DNA from: Dechloromonas sp. Dech2017
Lineage (GTDB): Bacteria; Pseudomonadota; Gammaproteobacteria; Burkholderiales; Rhodocyclaceae
DNA: 64,000 nucleotides
Direction: 5' to 3'
NCBI GenBank assembly: GCA_009469585.1
Contig: SSXW01000015.1
Span: 27,631-91,630, forward strand
Below are positions 61,982-64,000 of this stretch, piece by piece. A program made the translations under genes and the position numbers. Within the stretch, counting starts at the first letter, position 1. Each line of letters starts with the position of its first letter. Below the pieces are notes generated by a model. The model saw only the letters and a list, made by a program, of their open reading frames with translations. It was not told where the DNA came from and made no database searches.

Positions 61982-62662
61982 TCAGTGTGGCGCAACAACC
62001 AGGCGCTCGCCCAGCCAGGCGCCGATATCGCCAATTTCCTTGGCGCACACCGAATGCGGCATGCGGTAGCCATGCCAGTCGATGGCATAGCCCAGGCGGC
62101 GCAAGTGGTCGGCGGCGCGCGCACCAAGTTCCGGCGACACCACGTCATCGTCGCTGCCGTGCGCCGCGAAAATCGGTATCCGGCGATTGGCCTCGCTCAA
62201 GGTCTCCTCAAGCAAGCGGGCGCTGGGAATATAGGTCGACAGCGCGACGATGCCCGCCAGCGGCTCGGGATAGCTCAGCCCGGCCAGATAGGCCACGGCG
62301 CCGCCCTGCGAAAAGCCGGCAAGAAAAATGCGGTTGCCGGGAATGCCCCGTTCGACTTCCCGGGCGATCAGTTGCCAGACCAGATCCCGCGATTCGATCA
62401 GCCCGGCTTCATCTATCGTGCGGTTGGTCGCGTCGAGAGAAACAATGTCGTACCAGGCGCGCATCACGTAGCCGCCATTACACGTCACCGGACGATACGG
62501 CGCGTTGGGAAAAATGAAGCGAACGCCAGGCGCGTCGGCCAGGCCAAACTCGGGAACGACAGGCTCGAAATCGCTCGCATCGGCACCCAGTCCATGCAAC
62601 CAGATCGCCGCGTAGCGGGGATCGCTGGCGGTTTCGACTTCGCGCAAGGTGATTTCGGTCAT
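61982..62662 (-). CDS. Carboxylesterase/phospholipase (alpha/beta hydrolase)
   Basis: A 226-residue cytoplasmic hydrolase of the carboxylesterase-2/acyl-protein thioesterase-like family. It has I-W-L-H-G-L-G-A-D-A-S-D-F at the start, the nucleophile elbow G-F-S-Q-G-G-A, the Asp in G-S-D-D-D-V-V and the His in R-M-P-H-S-V. The substrate class is short-chain esters or lysophospholipids. The ATG at 62662 begins the normal domain; the longer open frame is not used. Confidence 0.88.
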   Translation of the reverse strand: MTEITLREVETASDPRYAAIWLHGLGADASDFEPVVPEFGLADAPGVRFIFPNAPYRPVTCNGGYVMRAWYDIVSLDATNRTIDEAGLIESRDLVWQLIAREVERGIPGNRIFLAGFSQGGAVAYLAGLSYPEPLAGIVALSTYIPSARLLEETLSEANRRIPIFAAHGSDDDVVSPELGARAADHLRRLGYAIDWHGYRMPHSVCAKEIGDIGAWLGERLVVAPH

Positions 62663-62717
62663 GATCAGGTTCGGCTGGGAATCAAAATGACAGCGTACGG
62701 CATTTTCATCCTGCCGC

Positions 62718-63089
62718 CTATTCGGATGAAGCACGGCGACGGCGCAAAATCCAGGCATACAGCGCGCAATTGACGGCGACGACGACGGCAGCCAGCACAA
62801 ACCGGATTTCGCGAGTCAAACCATCGGGGTAAATGATCGCCAGCAGATAGTGCGCGATGAAGCTTTCCGGGTAACCCGCTTGATCGCCCCGGAGGCGCAG
62901 GAAATTCTCCGCGTAGGTCAGCGGGCAGACGCCACCGGTGACTTCCACGAAAGCGCCCCAGGCCGCAGCCGGAATGTGAATCAATGGCAGTCGAGGATAA
63001 CGAATCGCCATCGCTGCACCGGCAACGACGAACACTATGAAAGCCAGATGAAGGAACACAACAGCATCAGCAGCCGCGCGATAGAGCAT
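62718..63089 (-). CDS. DUF2784 family membrane protein
   Basis: A 123-residue protein with four hydrophobic segments and the family pattern L-H-L-A-F-I-V-F-V near the start, C-P-L-T-Y-A-E-N near the middle and a basic C-terminus. No function is established for DUF2784. It may be co-transcribed with the esterase, 55 bp downstream. Confidence 0.82.
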   Translation of the reverse strand: MLYRAAADAVVFLHLAFIVFVVAGAAMAIRYPRLPLIHIPAAAWGAFVEVTGGVCPLTYAENFLRLRGDQAGYPESFIAHYLLAIIYPDGLTREIRFVLAAVVVAVNCALYAWILRRRRASSE

Positions 63090-63269
63090 GGATTGTCAAA
63101 CAATCGGTAAGCCAGGAGTTCACGATATATGCGCCAGCCTGAAAAGTGGCGGCGGGGTACATAACTCTGGTGATATTTAGATAACACCAACTAATTGAAA
63201 ATAAACGTTATTATGTTTTTTTCTCACCTAAGTTGTGAATTTCCTAGTGTGCAATATTTAGGTGAGAAT

Positions 63270-63533
63270 TCAGCATCCAGCAATACCACCTCGTGGACCC
63301 CTCCTTGCCAAGATCCACAAGCCAGTCGAAGCTGTTGCACCTAAGAGGGCAATCACGAAGGATTTAGTGACTATTCCATCAATCGGTGCGAGTACGGTCA
63401 TTGCGATTAACAGGGTTGTGCCAGCCACAACGTCGGCCTTTAAGATGGCTATGACCCGTCCTAGCAGAAGTTGACACCTTTTCTATCCGGGTTTTGCCAT
63501 CAATTCGGAGGGTGTGGGGGTGCTGGGTTCCAT
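63270..63533 (-). pseudogene. Small membrane-protein ORF interrupted by an amber codon
   Basis: An ATG at 63533 with AAAGGA eight bases upstream begins M-E-P-S-T-P-T-P-S-E-L-M-A-K-P-G, then TAG at 63483-63485, and the same frame continues for about 70 codons with a hydrophobic stretch (V-V-A-G-T-T-L-L-I-A-M-T-V-L-A, then F-V-I-A-L-L-G-A-T-A) to a TGA. The good ribosome site and protein-like continuation suggest a small gene broken by one mutation. I do not recognise it. Confidence 0.4.
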
Positions 63534-63663
63534 GACAGTCCTTTGTTAAGAAGTGCCGTCAGGTTGCAATCAACCACTCTTTAAATCTATATAGCGAAAG
63601 TTCACCGGTTAGGGCACTAACGAATTCTGCGGGGGTTTTATTCCGCGCCGGCGCTCTCACCGG

Positions 63664-63876
63664 TTACGGTTGAGATATAGGGGCACGTTCCCGCTGGCTC
63701 ACAAGTTGACCGGTAATACGGTTGATTTTGAGCAAGCGCCGAACGCCGGATTTGCTGATTAACAGGACGTCCACTGTTTCGTCCTCCCCCGGCAAAATCC
63801 CGCGGAAAAATATCTGAATAGCCTTGAAGGTATCGAGCACGAGGCGGCGGGCGGTTAAACGCGCGTCGTTGTCTAG
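63664..63876 (-). pseudogene. C-terminal fragment of an unknown gene cut by an IS5-family element
   Basis: About 70 codons read leftward from the CTAG at 63873 to a TAA at 63664 without interruption, giving protein-like sequence (R-R-L-V-L-D-T-F-K-A-I-Q-I-F-F-R-G, then V-D-V-L-L-I-S-K-S-G-V-R-R-L-L-K-I-N). The N-terminal part would lie beyond the insertion element. The family is not recognised. Confidence 0.5.
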
Positions 63877-64000
63877 GGCCTGTTCACAGTAGCCGATTTG
63901 TGTTTACATCCTGGAATTTGGGTGCTGCACATGGATCGGCGAATGTTGAATGACGAACAGTGGTTGCGGATAGCGGATTTGCTGCCGGGAAAGCCGACTG
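63877..64000 (+). mobile_element. Start of an IS5-family insertion sequence, cut off by the window edge
   Basis: The sequence after CTAG begins GGCCTGTTCACAG, as in ends of the IS427-type group of IS5, which inserts at CTAG-like targets. A transposase frame begins soon after. The right end is outside the window, so the inverted repeat and duplication cannot be checked. Confidence 0.6.
63931..64000 (+). CDS. IS5-family transposase, N-terminal part only
   Basis: Twenty-three codons starting M-D-R-R-M-L-N-D-E-Q-W and continuing I-A-D-L-L-P-G-K-P-T match the N-terminus of IS5-family (IS427 group) transposases. The rest lies outside the window. Confidence 0.7.
   Translation, partial: MDRRMLNDEQWLRIADLLPGKPT

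Overview
The window looks like a chromosomal segment of a GC-rich betaproteobacterium, most plausibly Rhodocyclales (Dechloromonas/Azonexus-like). This rests on gene content: acetoacetyl-CoA reductase, a QseE/QseG/QseF-type operon, a complete caa3-type cytochrome oxidase operon with its assembly genes, and many GGDEF/PAS-type signalling proteins. No similarity search was run, so family names come from motifs and protein reading.

Layout. 1-5.8 kb: a truncated FeeM-like acyltransferase, a bactofilin, a kinase/lipoprotein/sigma-54 response regulator operon, a BON-domain protein and a tiny lipoyl-like protein. 5.84-8.56 kb: tRNA-Arg(ACG) followed by a scar made of a serine-recombinase tail, an IS110 transposase fragment with an in-frame amber codon, an intact-looking IS1380-family element and the first 17 codons of msrB. 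8.6-14.3 kb: AraC regulator and a molybdenum hydroxylase cluster (2Fe-2S subunit, Mo subunit, XdhC, MocA-like). 14.4-24.5 kb: YecA/SEC-C protein, phaB, DegP-type protease, large hybrid kinase, cupin, CreA, patatin and an exonuclease/GIY-YIG protein. 24.6-32.7 kb: a secreted CbiZ-nitrilase fusion, an SLC5-GGDEF-EAL fusion, a rhodanese, a GST and small proteins. 32.7-43.4 kb: an antiporter and the cytochrome oxidase region, read leftward, with a divergent SCO gene. 43.4-44.4 kb: tadA and an L,D-transpeptidase.

44.6-55.5 kb is the most distinctive region. It is a leftward, visibly less GC-rich cluster that resembles a Fap-type functional-amyloid secretion locus: a 751-residue Cys-free low-complexity fibre candidate, a small protein sharing its C-terminal motif, a C39-like peptidase (FapD-like), an unknown exported protein, an M48-like lipoprotein with a damaged zinc motif, a large unknown membrane protein and a coiled-coil/beta-barrel outer-membrane protein (FapF-like). 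A divergent sigma-54 activator gene faces the fibre gene. Between them lie a good -24/-12 promoter and two inverted repeats of identical geometry, so the regulatory wiring can be read from the sequence.

55.5-63.1 kb: TANGO2-like and YgfZ proteins read leftward, then mltG-tmk-holB-pilZ-tatD-ankyrin read rightward with overlapping ends, then an esterase and a DUF2784 protein. 63.1-64 kb is decayed sequence with broken ORFs, ending in the start of an IS5-family transposase.

Across the window a short dispersed repeat (about 36-45 bp, a GTCGAC-centred half and a GGCCAAAA half) occurs about twelve times. It sits mostly at gene ends, but in places inside coding sequence, where it supplies protein termini.
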